DNA of 48,072 bases from Pseudomonadota bacterium (GTDB lineage Bacteria; Myxococcota_A; Polyangia; Polyangiales; Polyangiaceae): positions 1-48,072 of the forward strand of contig JAEYWK010000152.1 of NCBI GenBank assembly GCA_023431345.1. The letters are read 5' to 3'. Every line of letters starts with the position of its first letter. The first letter of the stretch is position 1. Of the stretch, positions 1 to 8,381 are shown in pieces. Position numbers and translations under genes: made by a program. Below the pieces are notes generated by a model that did no database searches, was not told the origin of the DNA, and was given only the letters and a program-made list of their open reading frames with translations.

Positions 1-154
1 GTGGCGCATCGGCCGACGGTGGCGCATCGGCCGGCGGCGGCGCGTCGGCCGGCGGCGGCGCGTCTGTCGGGGCAGACTGCTCCTGGGCGGCGAGCGGAGC
101 CGCGTGGAGCGCCAAAGCGCCAAGAAGTGCGAGCGAGGCGTGACGAAGCAGCAT
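1..154 (-). CDS. exported protein, N-terminal part only (runs off window)
   Basis: An ATG at 154 opens a frame that begins MLLRHASLALLGALALHAAPLAAQEQ, a typical Sec signal peptide with a probable cleavage after AAQ or LAA. It is followed by a Pro/Asp/Ala repeat (units like ADAPPP) that continues to the window edge. The gene lies 11 bp after the HTTM gene on the same strand, so it is probably the last visible member of the delta-60/imelysin/HTTM operon. In Bacteroidetes a TonB-dependent receptor often follows imelysin and HTTM genes, so an outer-membrane receptor is possible here. Only 51 codons are visible and the mature domain cannot be seen. Confidence 0.6.
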   Translation of the reverse strand, partial: MLLRHASLALLGALALHAAPLAAQEQSAPTDAPPPADAPPPADAPPSADAP

Positions 155-165
155 GGGGGCGAGAC

Positions 166-1554
166 CTAAAGGACTGGGCGAGTGTGCGGAGGCGCCGCGA
201 GCGGCGCAGGGCGAACGAAACCAGCGCGCGCGAGGCCATCCTCGACGCGCGTCAAATCCACGGCCGGATCGATCAGCGGCGCGCTGCGCCGGCCGTTGAG
301 GCCAACGCGCGACTCGGCTCGCACCTCGACCTCGCCGAAACCGCGCGCCCGGAAATCGCGCGCGATGTGGTGCGAGAGCTGCACGATCAAGTCCGGTTGG
401 CTCGACATCTCCGCCTCTTGCACACGGGTCAGGTACTCGCGCGGATTGACGTAGAACGTACGGTTTTTCTCGGGGCTGTGCACCACGAAGGTGGTGCCTC
501 CGCCTTTGGCGCGCACCATCACGCGCCAAGAAAAACGCATGCCTTGCTCATGCCAGAGCACGTTGCCGCCATAGGCCAAGTAGCGCAGCGGGAGCGCCAC
601 CTGGACCACGGCATACAGGCCCGCCGCCAGCAGGCCAGCGCGCGTGAGCCAGCCGAGCTGCCCCGAACGCGGGACCGAGATAGGCGCGAGCGGCGCCATG
701 GCCAGGAAGCGCCGCGGCCAGCTCGGGGAAAAGAACACCAGCGCTGCCAGTGACATGATCACGGGGAACATGCCGATCGGAAAGAGCAGGCGCGTCATGG
801 CGTGGAACGCCAGCACGACCACGTAGGCGAACGGACGCGTGCGTCGATACGACAAGAAGCCGACGATCGTCGTGTCGAAGAGGAAGCCGCCCCACGCGAA
901 CGCGAGCGGCACCCAGGGCAGGGTAAAGAGCGGCCCGATCACGGGCAGATCGGTGCTGGCCCCGAGCCAAATGCGCAGCGGCTGGGCGTGCAGCAGCCAA
1001 TCGCTCTGCAGCTTGGCCATGCCGGCGAAGAAATAAACCACCCCCACCTGCAAGCGAAACAGCCACAGCCACAGCGTAGGCACCGCTGCCCCTCGCGGCT
1101 CTCCGCCGCGCAGCTTGGCGAGCAGCCAGGCGTCGAGCGACCAAAACTTCCCCGCCGGCGACGCGGCGAGCAAGAGCCCGAGCAGCGCCGCGAGATAGTA
1201 GTGGTTCAGGTAGGTGCTGACATCGATCAGCTGGACGTAGACCAGGCCGAGCGCGAACAAGCTCGCGCTCAGGCGAAACAAGAAGCCGACCGCCGCGCAC
1301 AGCGAAAGCGCGAGCAGCGCCCAGAACAGCGCGTACATGCCGCTCGCCGACAGCGGCTCGACCCAGCCGAAGCCCCAGTATTTGAAGAACAGCTTCGGGC
1401 GAACGAAGAAATCGTCGATCCATCCGTAGTGGATGAAGCGCCACATCGAGAACGCGAGCGCCAAGCCGTAGCCGACCCGCAGCGCAGCTAGCCACGCGCC
1501 GTCGACGGGAGCGAGCAACCGCTGAGCGAGCGCCCTCGCACTAGTCCGTGTCAC
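166..1554 (-). CDS. HTTM-domain membrane protein
   Basis: A 462-residue protein with many hydrophobic segments between about residues 20 and 310 and a soluble C-terminal part of about 150 residues. The N-terminal run (LRVGYGLALAFSMWRFIHYG, FFKYWGFGWVEPL, YLNHYYLAALLGLLL, WLFRLQVGVVYFFAGMAKL) matches the horizontally transferred transmembrane (HTTM) domain family related to vitamin-K-dependent gamma-carboxylase. The start is GTG, overlapping the end of the imelysin gene by 14 bp, which implies translational coupling. HTTM proteins are regular neighbours of imelysin genes, but their biochemical role in bacteria is unknown; carboxylase activity should not be assumed. Confidence 0.85.
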   Translation of the reverse strand: MTRTSARALAQRLLAPVDGAWLAALRVGYGLALAFSMWRFIHYGWIDDFFVRPKLFFKYWGFGWVEPLSASGMYALFWALLALSLCAAVGFLFRLSASLFALGLVYVQLIDVSTYLNHYYLAALLGLLLAASPAGKFWSLDAWLLAKLRGGEPRGAAVPTLWLWLFRLQVGVVYFFAGMAKLQSDWLLHAQPLRIWLGASTDLPVIGPLFTLPWVPLAFAWGGFLFDTTIVGFLSYRRTRPFAYVVVLAFHAMTRLLFPIGMFPVIMSLAALVFFSPSWPRRFLAMAPLAPISVPRSGQLGWLTRAGLLAAGLYAVVQVALPLRYLAYGGNVLWHEQGMRFSWRVMVRAKGGGTTFVVHSPEKNRTFYVNPREYLTRVQEAEMSSQPDLIVQLSHHIARDFRARGFGEVEVRAESRVGLNGRRSAPLIDPAVDLTRVEDGLARAGFVRPAPLAAPPHTRPVL

Positions 1555-2947
1555 CCTCGAATCCCTTGGGCAGCGCCAAGCCCAGCGGACTGCCGGCGCC
1601 GAACAGATCGGCCTTCAACAGGTCGGTGAGCGCCTTGACGGCGCGGTACAGCTGTTCGAGCTCGTCGGGGGTGGCGCTCCCGAACGCTGGGTAGGCGTCT
1701 GCGGCCGCTTGCGCGCCCTGCCAAGCGTTCACGATGTCGACCGCCAACTCACCGTGGCCGACTTCTGTCAGCCAGTCATCGAAGCCCAGGCCTTCGCCGT
1801 CGTCACCGCAGCCCTGGAAAAGCGCGCGAAATCCGCGCAGGTTCCCGCGCAAGGCCTCCGTGGCGCGGCCCGAAAAAGACGCTTCGGGCACGCTCACCGG
1901 CGACACTGCGGTGTAGCCCGCCGGTACGCCTAGCTTCCAGTCTTTGACCTCGCGCTCGAGGTACATGAGCGACCAGGCCATGACCTTCATCGCCTCTTGA
2001 TCGCTCGGGTAACCGCTGGCATCGACGAAGGTCGCGCGGAAGTTTTCGCCCTCGGGCGACCAAGCGCCGCGCAGGTCGCGGATGCGTCCGAGCAAGTCGT
2101 CGGCGAGCGCGGTCGCGTAGGCCTGCTTGCGGCTCGCGATGTCGTCCGCGCTGAGTGTGGGCCATTTCTTGCCGGCCACGCTGCTGGAGGCGCACAGGGT
2201 GTCAGTGCCCGGATAATAGAGCAGGTACTCGAGGCCGAAGAGCCCGCGCCCCGAGACGAGCACGCCGTCGAAGCCGCTGGCGTAGTTCTGGTTGGCGACC
2301 TGCTCTTCGACCCGACAGCGCGCGACCAGCGGCCACGAGTAAATCTGCTCGCGGACGCCGCGCCCCTGGTACTCATCGCGGCCGGCGCTCTCGGCGGCCG
2401 ATGCGAGCGGACCGAACTGAAACAGCTCGTTGAGTGACCACAGGTCGAAGGCGCGCTCGAACGCGGCTCGCGTGTTGGCGAGCGTCGCCTGCGAAGGCGC
2501 CTCGGCGTAGGTCGCGGCTTCGTCCGCGAGCGCCGTGGCGGCCTCTTCGAAGCGGCAATAGTGAAAGTCCGCGCAATCCGCGGCGGCGGCGCGCAAGGCG
2601 CTGCGGGTGAAGGCCCCAGCCGAGATGGGCGCCGCGCCGCAGATGGACGGCGGCGTGACCACGTTGCCCTCGCCGCCTAGCGCGTCGTTCCCGCCGATCG
2701 CGACCGGCGACGAGCCTTCGCCGCCCTCGCCGTCGCGGCCTCCGCCCGCATTGCCGGCGGGGCTCGAGCCTTTACCCCCACCGTGCAGCGAGCCTATGCC
2801 GGCTTGGGACAGGGCTCCGCCCGCCGGCCCCGAAGACCCCGTGCGGAAATGCTCGACGGGATCCTCGGTGCGCGAGCAAGCGAAACCGATGACGACTGCG
2901 CCCAGGCCCACGAGAGTCGGGCGCAGTCGGTACGGCTTGCTGCTCAC
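1541..2947 (-). CDS. imelysin-like (M75 family) lipoprotein
   Basis: The 468-residue protein starts at a GTG whose GTGA overlaps the stop of the upstream gene. A hydrophobic stretch ends in GFAC (Cys24), a lipobox-like site, followed by a Gly/Ser-rich tether to about residue 110. The rest is mostly helical and resembles the imelysin domain (AAAADCADFHYCRFEEAATALADEA, FDLWSLNELFQFGPLA, VNAWQGAQAAADAYPAFG). Imelysin proteins are periplasmic or surface proteins linked to iron uptake. The signature GxHxxE appears near residue 237 as GLFGLE, so the histidine is replaced by Phe while Gly and Glu remain. Metal binding may therefore differ. The neighbours and the Fur-like site upstream support a metal-acquisition role. 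Confidence 0.8.
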   Translation of the reverse strand: MSSKPYRLRPTLVGLGAVVIGFACSRTEDPVEHFRTGSSGPAGGALSQAGIGSLHGGGKGSSPAGNAGGGRDGEGGEGSSPVAIGGNDALGGEGNVVTPPSICGAAPISAGAFTRSALRAAAADCADFHYCRFEEAATALADEAATYAEAPSQATLANTRAAFERAFDLWSLNELFQFGPLASAAESAGRDEYQGRGVREQIYSWPLVARCRVEEQVANQNYASGFDGVLVSGRGLFGLEYLLYYPGTDTLCASSSVAGKKWPTLSADDIASRKQAYATALADDLLGRIRDLRGAWSPEGENFRATFVDASGYPSDQEAMKVMAWSLMYLEREVKDWKLGVPAGYTAVSPVSVPEASFSGRATEALRGNLRGFRALFQGCGDDGEGLGFDDWLTEVGHGELAVDIVNAWQGAQAAADAYPAFGSATPDELEQLYRAVKALTDLLKADLFGAGSPLGLALPKGFEGDTD

Positions 2948-4689
2948 TCGTCGCCGACCTTGAGGACGGCGAGCCGCGCGCCGTCGGCGTGGTTGCTGGT
3001 AGCGGCCGCGATGCGCGTGCCGTCCTTCGACGCCACGACGCGGAAGAAATGCGAGGTCGTGCCGCTGAGCGGCTCGTACGTGAACACTTGGCCGAGGCCG
3101 TTTGCCGGATCGTATTCGCCGTCCGGAGTGACCACGATCAGCGCGGGGTTGATGCCGAGCTTGCCCGCGTATACGACCCGGTCGTCCCAGAGCGCGAGCA
3201 GGTCGCGGCCGCGGTCTTCGGTGCTCGCCTGTCCGAGCTCTTCGCTCTGAATGGCGCGCGTGCCTCGGTTGCCCCAGTCGAGGTCGAGACCCTTGCCGTC
3301 TGCCGTAAAAGCCAACGAGATCAGGTCGGCCGCCGTCGTGGTGGCGTAGCCGTAGCTCGAGGGTACGTTCGCGGCCGTCGCGGAGCCGTAGCCGCTCGTG
3401 ATGTAGCGGCCGCTCTCGTGCTGGCGCGTGATGTTGTAGCACTCGCTCACGCCCCCATCGTCGAGGAACGGATTCGCGCGAGCCACGCCGCGGTCGACGA
3501 TGCCGAAGCCGAAGCTGGTGTCGAGCTTGCCGGCGGCCGTGAGCCGGATCGCCAGCACGTGGTTACCCAGACCGTCACCGAAGTTCGTGTAGCCCCCGGA
3601 GACGATCGAGCCGTCGCTCTCGACGAAGCCTCGGCGGCCGCCGTCGTTGAAGGTGCCGCGGCTATTGTAGAAGAACACCTCACCGTCGTTGAACGCCGGA
3701 TCGACGGAGCCGTCGCTGGCGAGCACGCGCAAAATGTAGCGATCGGTGTCGGTGCGCTGCACGCCGGGGGTGCCTATCGTTTGTCCCTTGGCGGCCGAGC
3801 CGAAGCCGAACACCACGATCTTCTGGTTGGCGCCGCTCTCGTCGAGCTCGATGCCCCAAGAGGTGTCGGTGGGCGCGCCGCCCGCGGTTGGCCACAGCGC
3901 GTCGTCTTCGGGAGCCCAGCCGAACACGAGCTTCTTCAGACCGTTGTCGCCGAACGCGGCGACCGGCGTGCCCGTTGCGTCCAGCTTGAGCAGCCCCACG
4001 TCCATGCCCTTGCCGTTGTCGTCGCGCACGTTCACCTGCACGACGATCTCGCCCGTCTCCAGCTCGACGAGCCCGATGGACTCTTCGTTGCCGTCGTTGG
4101 TGACGACTTCTTGGTCGTCGACGGTGCGCTCGACGAGATTGAAGCTCACGAACCCGTCCCCGCCGAAGGTCGTGTCGGGCTTGCCATCCTTGTCGAAGCG
4201 ACCCACGACGACCTGCTTGTCGACGGTGCCGACCGAGCCGAGGTGACCGGAAGCGTAGAGCTTGCCATCCTCGGTGTAGAACAGACCGCGCAAATCGCTG
4301 GCCTGGGCGAACACTTGGCTACCAAGCTTGCTGATCACGGGCACAGGCTCGGGATCCGGGTCGCCGCCGCCTTCGCCGCCCGCACCGCCGCTCGCTCCGC
4401 TGCCCGCGCCACCTGCGATCGGGTCGATGGCGCCGCCCGCGCCCGCTTCAGCGCCTGCGCCGCCCTGGTCGTTGCCGGCCGTCCCGGCGGTGCCGCCTTG
4501 CGGCTGGCCGCCCGCGTCGCTGCCGGCCTTGGAGCCGCCCGTGTTTTGGCCGGTGTCGCCGCCACTGGTCTCGCCGGCCTCACCCCCGGGGGTGGGGGAG
4601 CTGTCGTCGTCGCCGCAGGCCACGGCCAGCACGCCGCCAAGGATCACAGTCAAAGCCACGTTAGTCATACCCACAGCTCGGATCGCCAT
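2944..4689 (-). CDS. delta-60 repeat (beta-propeller-like) lipoprotein
   Basis: The start at 4689 gives MAIRAVGMTNVALTVILGG followed by VLAVAC, a signal peptide with lipobox and Cys25; an AAGGAAAG ribosome-binding sequence lies upstream. A Gly/Asp/Ser/Ala-rich tether runs to about residue 110. It is followed by delta-60 repeats, each with the pattern of a basic residue, D/A-x-x-G-x-x-D, x-x-F-G-x-x-G: GRFDKDGKPDTTFGGDGFV, LKLDATGTPVAAFGDNG, RVLASDGSVDPAFNDG, IRLTAAGKLDTSFGFG. Such repeats are found in secreted, probably beta-propeller proteins. It is first in the imelysin operon and overlaps the imelysin start. Function unknown; a surface partner of the imelysin system is likely. Total 581 residues. 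Confidence 0.8.
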   Translation of the reverse strand: MAIRAVGMTNVALTVILGGVLAVACGDDDSSPTPGGEAGETSGGDTGQNTGGSKAGSDAGGQPQGGTAGTAGNDQGGAGAEAGAGGAIDPIAGGAGSGASGGAGGEGGGDPDPEPVPVISKLGSQVFAQASDLRGLFYTEDGKLYASGHLGSVGTVDKQVVVGRFDKDGKPDTTFGGDGFVSFNLVERTVDDQEVVTNDGNEESIGLVELETGEIVVQVNVRDDNGKGMDVGLLKLDATGTPVAAFGDNGLKKLVFGWAPEDDALWPTAGGAPTDTSWGIELDESGANQKIVVFGFGSAAKGQTIGTPGVQRTDTDRYILRVLASDGSVDPAFNDGEVFFYNSRGTFNDGGRRGFVESDGSIVSGGYTNFGDGLGNHVLAIRLTAAGKLDTSFGFGIVDRGVARANPFLDDGGVSECYNITRQHESGRYITSGYGSATAANVPSSYGYATTTAADLISLAFTADGKGLDLDWGNRGTRAIQSEELGQASTEDRGRDLLALWDDRVVYAGKLGINPALIVVTPDGEYDPANGLGQVFTYEPLSGTTSHFFRVVASKDGTRIAAATSNHADGARLAVLKVGDE

Positions 4690-4783
4690 CTCGCGCTCTC
4701 TTTCCTTTTTCACTCGTCGGTTCACGGGGCGCGATGGCCCGCTCATTGGAACTGCTGGCGGATTAGCGCGATCGAAGAGAAAT

Positions 4784-4798
4784 TGAAAGTCATATTCA
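4784..4798 (-). promoter_or_regulatory. Fur-box-like palindrome
   Basis: Read on the minus strand the site is TGAATATGACTTTCA. It matches 11 of the 14 fixed positions of the 7-1-7 Fur consensus TGATAATNATTATCA. It lies about 95 bp before the start of the delta-60/imelysin/HTTM operon, in an unusually A+T-rich patch. Iron control of imelysin operons is common, so the context fits, but binding is inferred only. Confidence 0.4.
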
Positions 4799-4944
4799 TC
4801 TTCACCCCCCACAAATCTGCAAATTGTCGCCGGTTGCGCGGCCGGTCAGGGGCGGTTCACCCGGAAGGCAGGGCTTGCTGTCCTGAGGCGCGCGGAGGAA
4901 ATTGGTAGGCTGGCCGCCTGTGGCCACCGGAGGAGCACGCCAAA

Positions 4945-6441
4945 ATGAGCGAGGAGAGAGCGGAGGTCGGTGGCTTCGAGCATGCGGAGGGCTTCGTCGC
5001 TGGCGAGGTGTCGGGGAGCTTGGGGCTGGGCCCGCTCGAGATGCAGTACGAGGAGCTGTTCGGCGAGGCGCTCGCCGATGGCGTGATCACGGCGGACGAG
5101 CGGTCGCGTCTCGAGAAGGCAGCGGACAACCTGGGGCTCGATCGCTCGCGCTTGCTGCGCCTCGAGCAGGCCATGGTGGCGGCGCATCAGTCGCGCCACC
5201 GCGTGCAGATCGTCGAGCACTACGAAGAACCGGCGCCTTCCTTGTCGCCGCTCCGCGTAACAGCCGAAGGCGACGCCGGACGCGCGCTGCTCCTCAAGCG
5301 CGTCGAGGTGCTCGAAGCGCGCGTGAAGGAGCTGGAAGACGAGCTGCGGCGCGCGCAGGCCGCCGTCAACGTCGAGGTCGACCTGAGCGACCTCGACAGC
5401 GCGGTCGACGACGCCAGCGAAGAACCGGACGAGGTGTGGCGGCGCTTGCGCCGCAATCCGACGGGCGCCGATGGCTACCGCCAGCTGCTCCGCATTCATC
5501 GTGCCCGCGGCGAAGCGGACGCAGCATTTCGCGCCTGCGCGGCGCTCGTTGCGCTCGGCGCTGCGAGCGCTGGTGAGCAGGCCCTGTTCGAGCGCAGCCG
5601 CGCGCACACGTTGATCGCGCCGCGCGGCAGCCTCACACCTTCGGCTTGGCACGAGCTGCTCTTCCACCCCGAGCAAGAGCTGCTCACGGGCCAAATCTTC
5701 AGCCTGATCGCGCCCGCGGTGCTGGTGGGACGCGTCACGGCGCTACGTCGCGACGGCAAGCTCCATCAACCCGCTGCTGCGGCGCGGCAAGACACGAGCC
5801 GCGCGACCATCACGGCCGTGCGCGCGGTGCCTTGGGCGGCGGCGATTTTGGGCCTGGCGTGCCCTGCCATCTTCCTCGAAAAGGACCGCGACGCCGGCTT
5901 CGAGCACATGCCGGCCGTCCCGCCGTGCACGGTCGTCGGGCAGCGCGTGCTTTCCGGCCGCACCCAGCTCGAGCAGGCCTTTCTGGTGGGCCGGCACCTC
6001 GCTTGGTACCGGCAAGAGATGTACCTGAAGACCTTGTTTGGCGCCGTGCCCGACCTCGAAGACTTGTTCCTCGCGGCGCTCACGATCGGCAATCCTGGTC
6101 TGCCGATCGCCGACGACATGAAGCGCCGGGTGACGCCGATCGCCCAGGCCATCCAGCCGATGCTCGAACCTTCGCAAGTCGACGCTTTGCGCGGCTGCTT
6201 TCTGCGCTTCGTCGAAGAGGGCGGCCGCACCAATTTGCAGCGCTGGAGCGCCGGCGCCGAAAAGACCGCCGCGCGCGCCGGTCTGCTGCTCTGCGGCGAT
6301 TTGGGGACCGCTCTCGGCTTGCTCGAAGGGGAGGAAGGGCCGGGGGGTGAGCTCGCCAAAGATTTGCTCTGGTTCTCAGCCAGCGACCGCTATGGCAAGC
6401 TCAGGCGACTGCTCGGCGTCGCCCAGGTCGACGTGAGCTAG
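4945..6441 (+). CDS. unrecognised cytoplasmic protein with coiled coil, partner of kinase gene
   Basis: A 498-residue protein without signal peptide or clear membrane segment; a GGAGGAG ribosome-binding site at 4929-4935 supports the ATG at 4945. Residues 30-75 (YEELFGEALADGVITADERSRLEKAADNLGLDRS) look like a helical TerB- or EF-hand-like module. A charged heptad region at about 115-140 (LLLKRVEVLEARVKELEDEL) is a likely coiled coil. The C-terminal 250 residues (HTLIAPRGSLTPSAWHELLFHPEQELLTGQIFSLIAP onward) resemble conserved myxobacterial proteins of unknown function. The kinase gene follows after 20 bp, so the two are probably co-transcribed and this protein could be a substrate or scaffold. 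No function is claimed. Confidence 0.75.
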   Translation: MSEERAEVGGFEHAEGFVAGEVSGSLGLGPLEMQYEELFGEALADGVITADERSRLEKAADNLGLDRSRLLRLEQAMVAAHQSRHRVQIVEHYEEPAPSLSPLRVTAEGDAGRALLLKRVEVLEARVKELEDELRRAQAAVNVEVDLSDLDSAVDDASEEPDEVWRRLRRNPTGADGYRQLLRIHRARGEADAAFRACAALVALGAASAGEQALFERSRAHTLIAPRGSLTPSAWHELLFHPEQELLTGQIFSLIAPAVLVGRVTALRRDGKLHQPAAAARQDTSRATITAVRAVPWAAAILGLACPAIFLEKDRDAGFEHMPAVPPCTVVGQRVLSGRTQLEQAFLVGRHLAWYRQEMYLKTLFGAVPDLEDLFLAALTIGNPGLPIADDMKRRVTPIAQAIQPMLEPSQVDALRGCFLRFVEEGGRTNLQRWSAGAEKTAARAGLLLCGDLGTALGLLEGEEGPGGELAKDLLWFSASDRYGKLRRLLGVAQVDVS

Positions 6442-6461
6442 GCGGCCACGGGCGGCGACAC

Positions 6462-8342
6462 ATGGCAGAAGACGCTTTCGGCATTGTCGGCTCGGTGATT
6501 GCTTCGGCGTTTCACGTCGAATCGGTCGTGGCCGAAGGCGGCTTCGGCACCGTTTATCGCGCACACCACGGCGGCTTCCGCGCGCCCGTCGCGCTCAAGT
6601 GCCTGCGCTTGCCCGCCGGCCTGCTGCCGGAGGGGCGGCAACACTTCTTGGATTCGTTTCGCGCCGAGGCGGAGCTGCTGTTCCGGCTGTCCGCCAGCAT
6701 TCCTACCGTCGTACGGCCCCTGCACGTCGACGCCTTCACGTTGCCGGATGGGCGCTTCGTCCCGTACATGGTGCTGGAGTGGCTCGAGGGCAGCACCCTC
6801 GACGCGCTGATCCGCAAGCGCGACCGCGAGAACCAAGCGCCTTTCCCGCTCAAGAAGCTGGTGCGCCTGCTGGGGCCTGTCGCGCGAGCGCTCGAGCGCG
6901 CTCACAACTTCCGCGGACCCGAGGGCCCGGTCTCCATCGTCCACCGCGACATCAAGCCCGAGAACATCTTCGTGGCCGAGGTCGCTGGCGAGGAGGTGGT
7001 CAAAATCCTCGATTTTGGCATCGGCAAGGCCAAGAGCATGGTCAGTCAGGTAGCGGGCCGGGCCAGCCAGGCAGCGGGCGGCATCGCGACCTTCACACCT
7101 GCCTACGGTTCACCGGAGCAATGGGCGCCCAAGCGCTACGGCCAAACGGGGCCGTGGACGGACGTCTGGGGCCTGGCGCTCACGCTCACCGAGGGTCTGG
7201 TAGGGCGCCCCGTCATCGGCGGTGAGCCCGCGGCCATCATGGGCGCGGTGCTCGACCCGCACCGACGGCCCACTCCTGGGAGTGAAGGGGTCATCGTGTC
7301 TGACGAGGTCGAGCGCGTGTTCGAGAAGGCCCTCGCGCTCGACCCGCGCGAGCGCTACGCCGACGCGGGCGTGTTTTGGAACGCGCTATTGGCGGCGGCG
7401 CGCATCACCTCGGGCGAGCTGCAAGAGGTTCGGCTGCCGCGCGACCACCGCGCCGAGCTGGGCGGCGGCACCTACGTCGAGCGCTTGGACATGCGGCGTG
7501 GCAATCGTCCGGAGGGCGGCGCCATCTCGCTGCCGCCCGGGGTATCTCCGCTGCCGCAGGCCCCGGTGCCGGGCGGCCTCGCGTCGCGACCCACGCTCGA
7601 CGCACCGCTCGTCGCGGTGGACGCGCCCGCCGTCGTTGCCGCGGCGGCTCAGGCGCTGCGCCCGCTCGCGCCTTCGACCGGCAAGCTGCCCGTAGCGGTC
7701 AGCGGCTCTTTCGAAGTGCCCGACCTCGATTTGGCGCCCGTGTCGCGTCCGTCACCTCCGCGCACCAGCAGCGGCCTGCGCCCCGCCGTGGCTCCACCGA
7801 TCGAGCTCGATGAGGTGGGCGACGAGCTCGGGCCGTCGCCGTCCCTCGATCTCGATCTGCCGAGAGACGATCCGCTCGTGCGTCGCGTGAGCTCGGGCGC
7901 CATGCAAGCGGTGCGCCTCCCATCCGACCCGCCGCCGCCGTCGCTCAGCGCTGGCCGCTCGCGTTCTTCGCAGCCGCCGCTGGAACGGTCGGCTTCTCCG
8001 TTGCCGCTCGCGCCGGCGCCGCTCGCGTCGCCCCGTCCCGTGGTTTCGTCGACCGCCGGGGGGCAGCTCGAGATCGCTTCATCTGCTCCGCCCATTCGCC
8101 CCGCGCCGCGCGCCGCGGAGGCGTTCCCGCTGAAACCGGCGGCCGACGCGCCGCTCGCCCAGCGCCTACTGCCGGGCGGTCTGCTGGTCGGCGCCGCCAT
8201 TTTAGTGACGATTTTGGACCAGGTGTACACCGCCATCTCGGGAGACATTTTCACGCTGCTCTCGCTGCGGAGCGGCGTGCTGGCGGGCCTGCTCATGCTC
8301 GTCGGCGTCGTGCTGTGCGTCTATCGCCTGAAGCGAGACTGA
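6462..8342 (+). CDS. membrane-anchored Ser/Thr protein kinase (Hanks type)
   Basis: A 626-residue protein. Residues 10-310 form a full kinase domain: Gly-rich loop AEGGFGTVYRA (about 24-34), VALK lysine (about 46), catalytic HRDIKPEN (about 160), metal-binding LDFGIGK (about 183) and a GSPEQW activation-segment end (about 220). All catalytic residues are present. A long Pro/Ser/Ala-rich linker (about 340-560) leads to two or three hydrophobic segments at the C-terminus (LPGGLLVGAAILVTILDQVY, SGVLAGLLMLVGVVLCVY), so the enzyme is probably anchored to the inner membrane by its C-terminus. Myxobacteria have very many such kinases, and the signal sensed is unknown. It probably works with the preceding gene product. 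Confidence 0.9.
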   Translation: MAEDAFGIVGSVIASAFHVESVVAEGGFGTVYRAHHGGFRAPVALKCLRLPAGLLPEGRQHFLDSFRAEAELLFRLSASIPTVVRPLHVDAFTLPDGRFVPYMVLEWLEGSTLDALIRKRDRENQAPFPLKKLVRLLGPVARALERAHNFRGPEGPVSIVHRDIKPENIFVAEVAGEEVVKILDFGIGKAKSMVSQVAGRASQAAGGIATFTPAYGSPEQWAPKRYGQTGPWTDVWGLALTLTEGLVGRPVIGGEPAAIMGAVLDPHRRPTPGSEGVIVSDEVERVFEKALALDPRERYADAGVFWNALLAAARITSGELQEVRLPRDHRAELGGGTYVERLDMRRGNRPEGGAISLPPGVSPLPQAPVPGGLASRPTLDAPLVAVDAPAVVAAAAQALRPLAPSTGKLPVAVSGSFEVPDLDLAPVSRPSPPRTSSGLRPAVAPPIELDEVGDELGPSPSLDLDLPRDDPLVRRVSSGAMQAVRLPSDPPPPSLSAGRSRSSQPPLERSASPLPLAPAPLASPRPVVSSTAGGQLEIASSAPPIRPAPRAAEAFPLKPAADAPLAQRLLPGGLLVGAAILVTILDQVYTAISGDIFTLLSLRSGVLAGLLMLVGVVLCVYRLKRD

Positions 8343-8367
8343 GGGCCGCGCCGCGCGGGAGGCGTGG

Positions 8368-8381
8368 TAGAAAACTCGGTC
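8368..8381 (+). promoter_or_regulatory. possible leaderless-transcript -10 element
   Basis: TGG-TAGAAA (hexamer at 8368-8373) lies 8 nt before the ATG at 8382. This is the spacing at which transcription would start on or next to the start codon. There is no usable Shine-Dalgarno sequence at this ATG: GGGAGG at 8356 is 20 nt away. No good -35 is visible. A short or absent leader is inferred. Confidence 0.35.

Noticed and set aside
2989..4908. A 639-codon rightward open frame over the delta-60 gene
   Set aside because: The opposite strand has a signal peptide, lipobox and delta-60 repeats; this frame is low-complexity Ala/Arg/Val.
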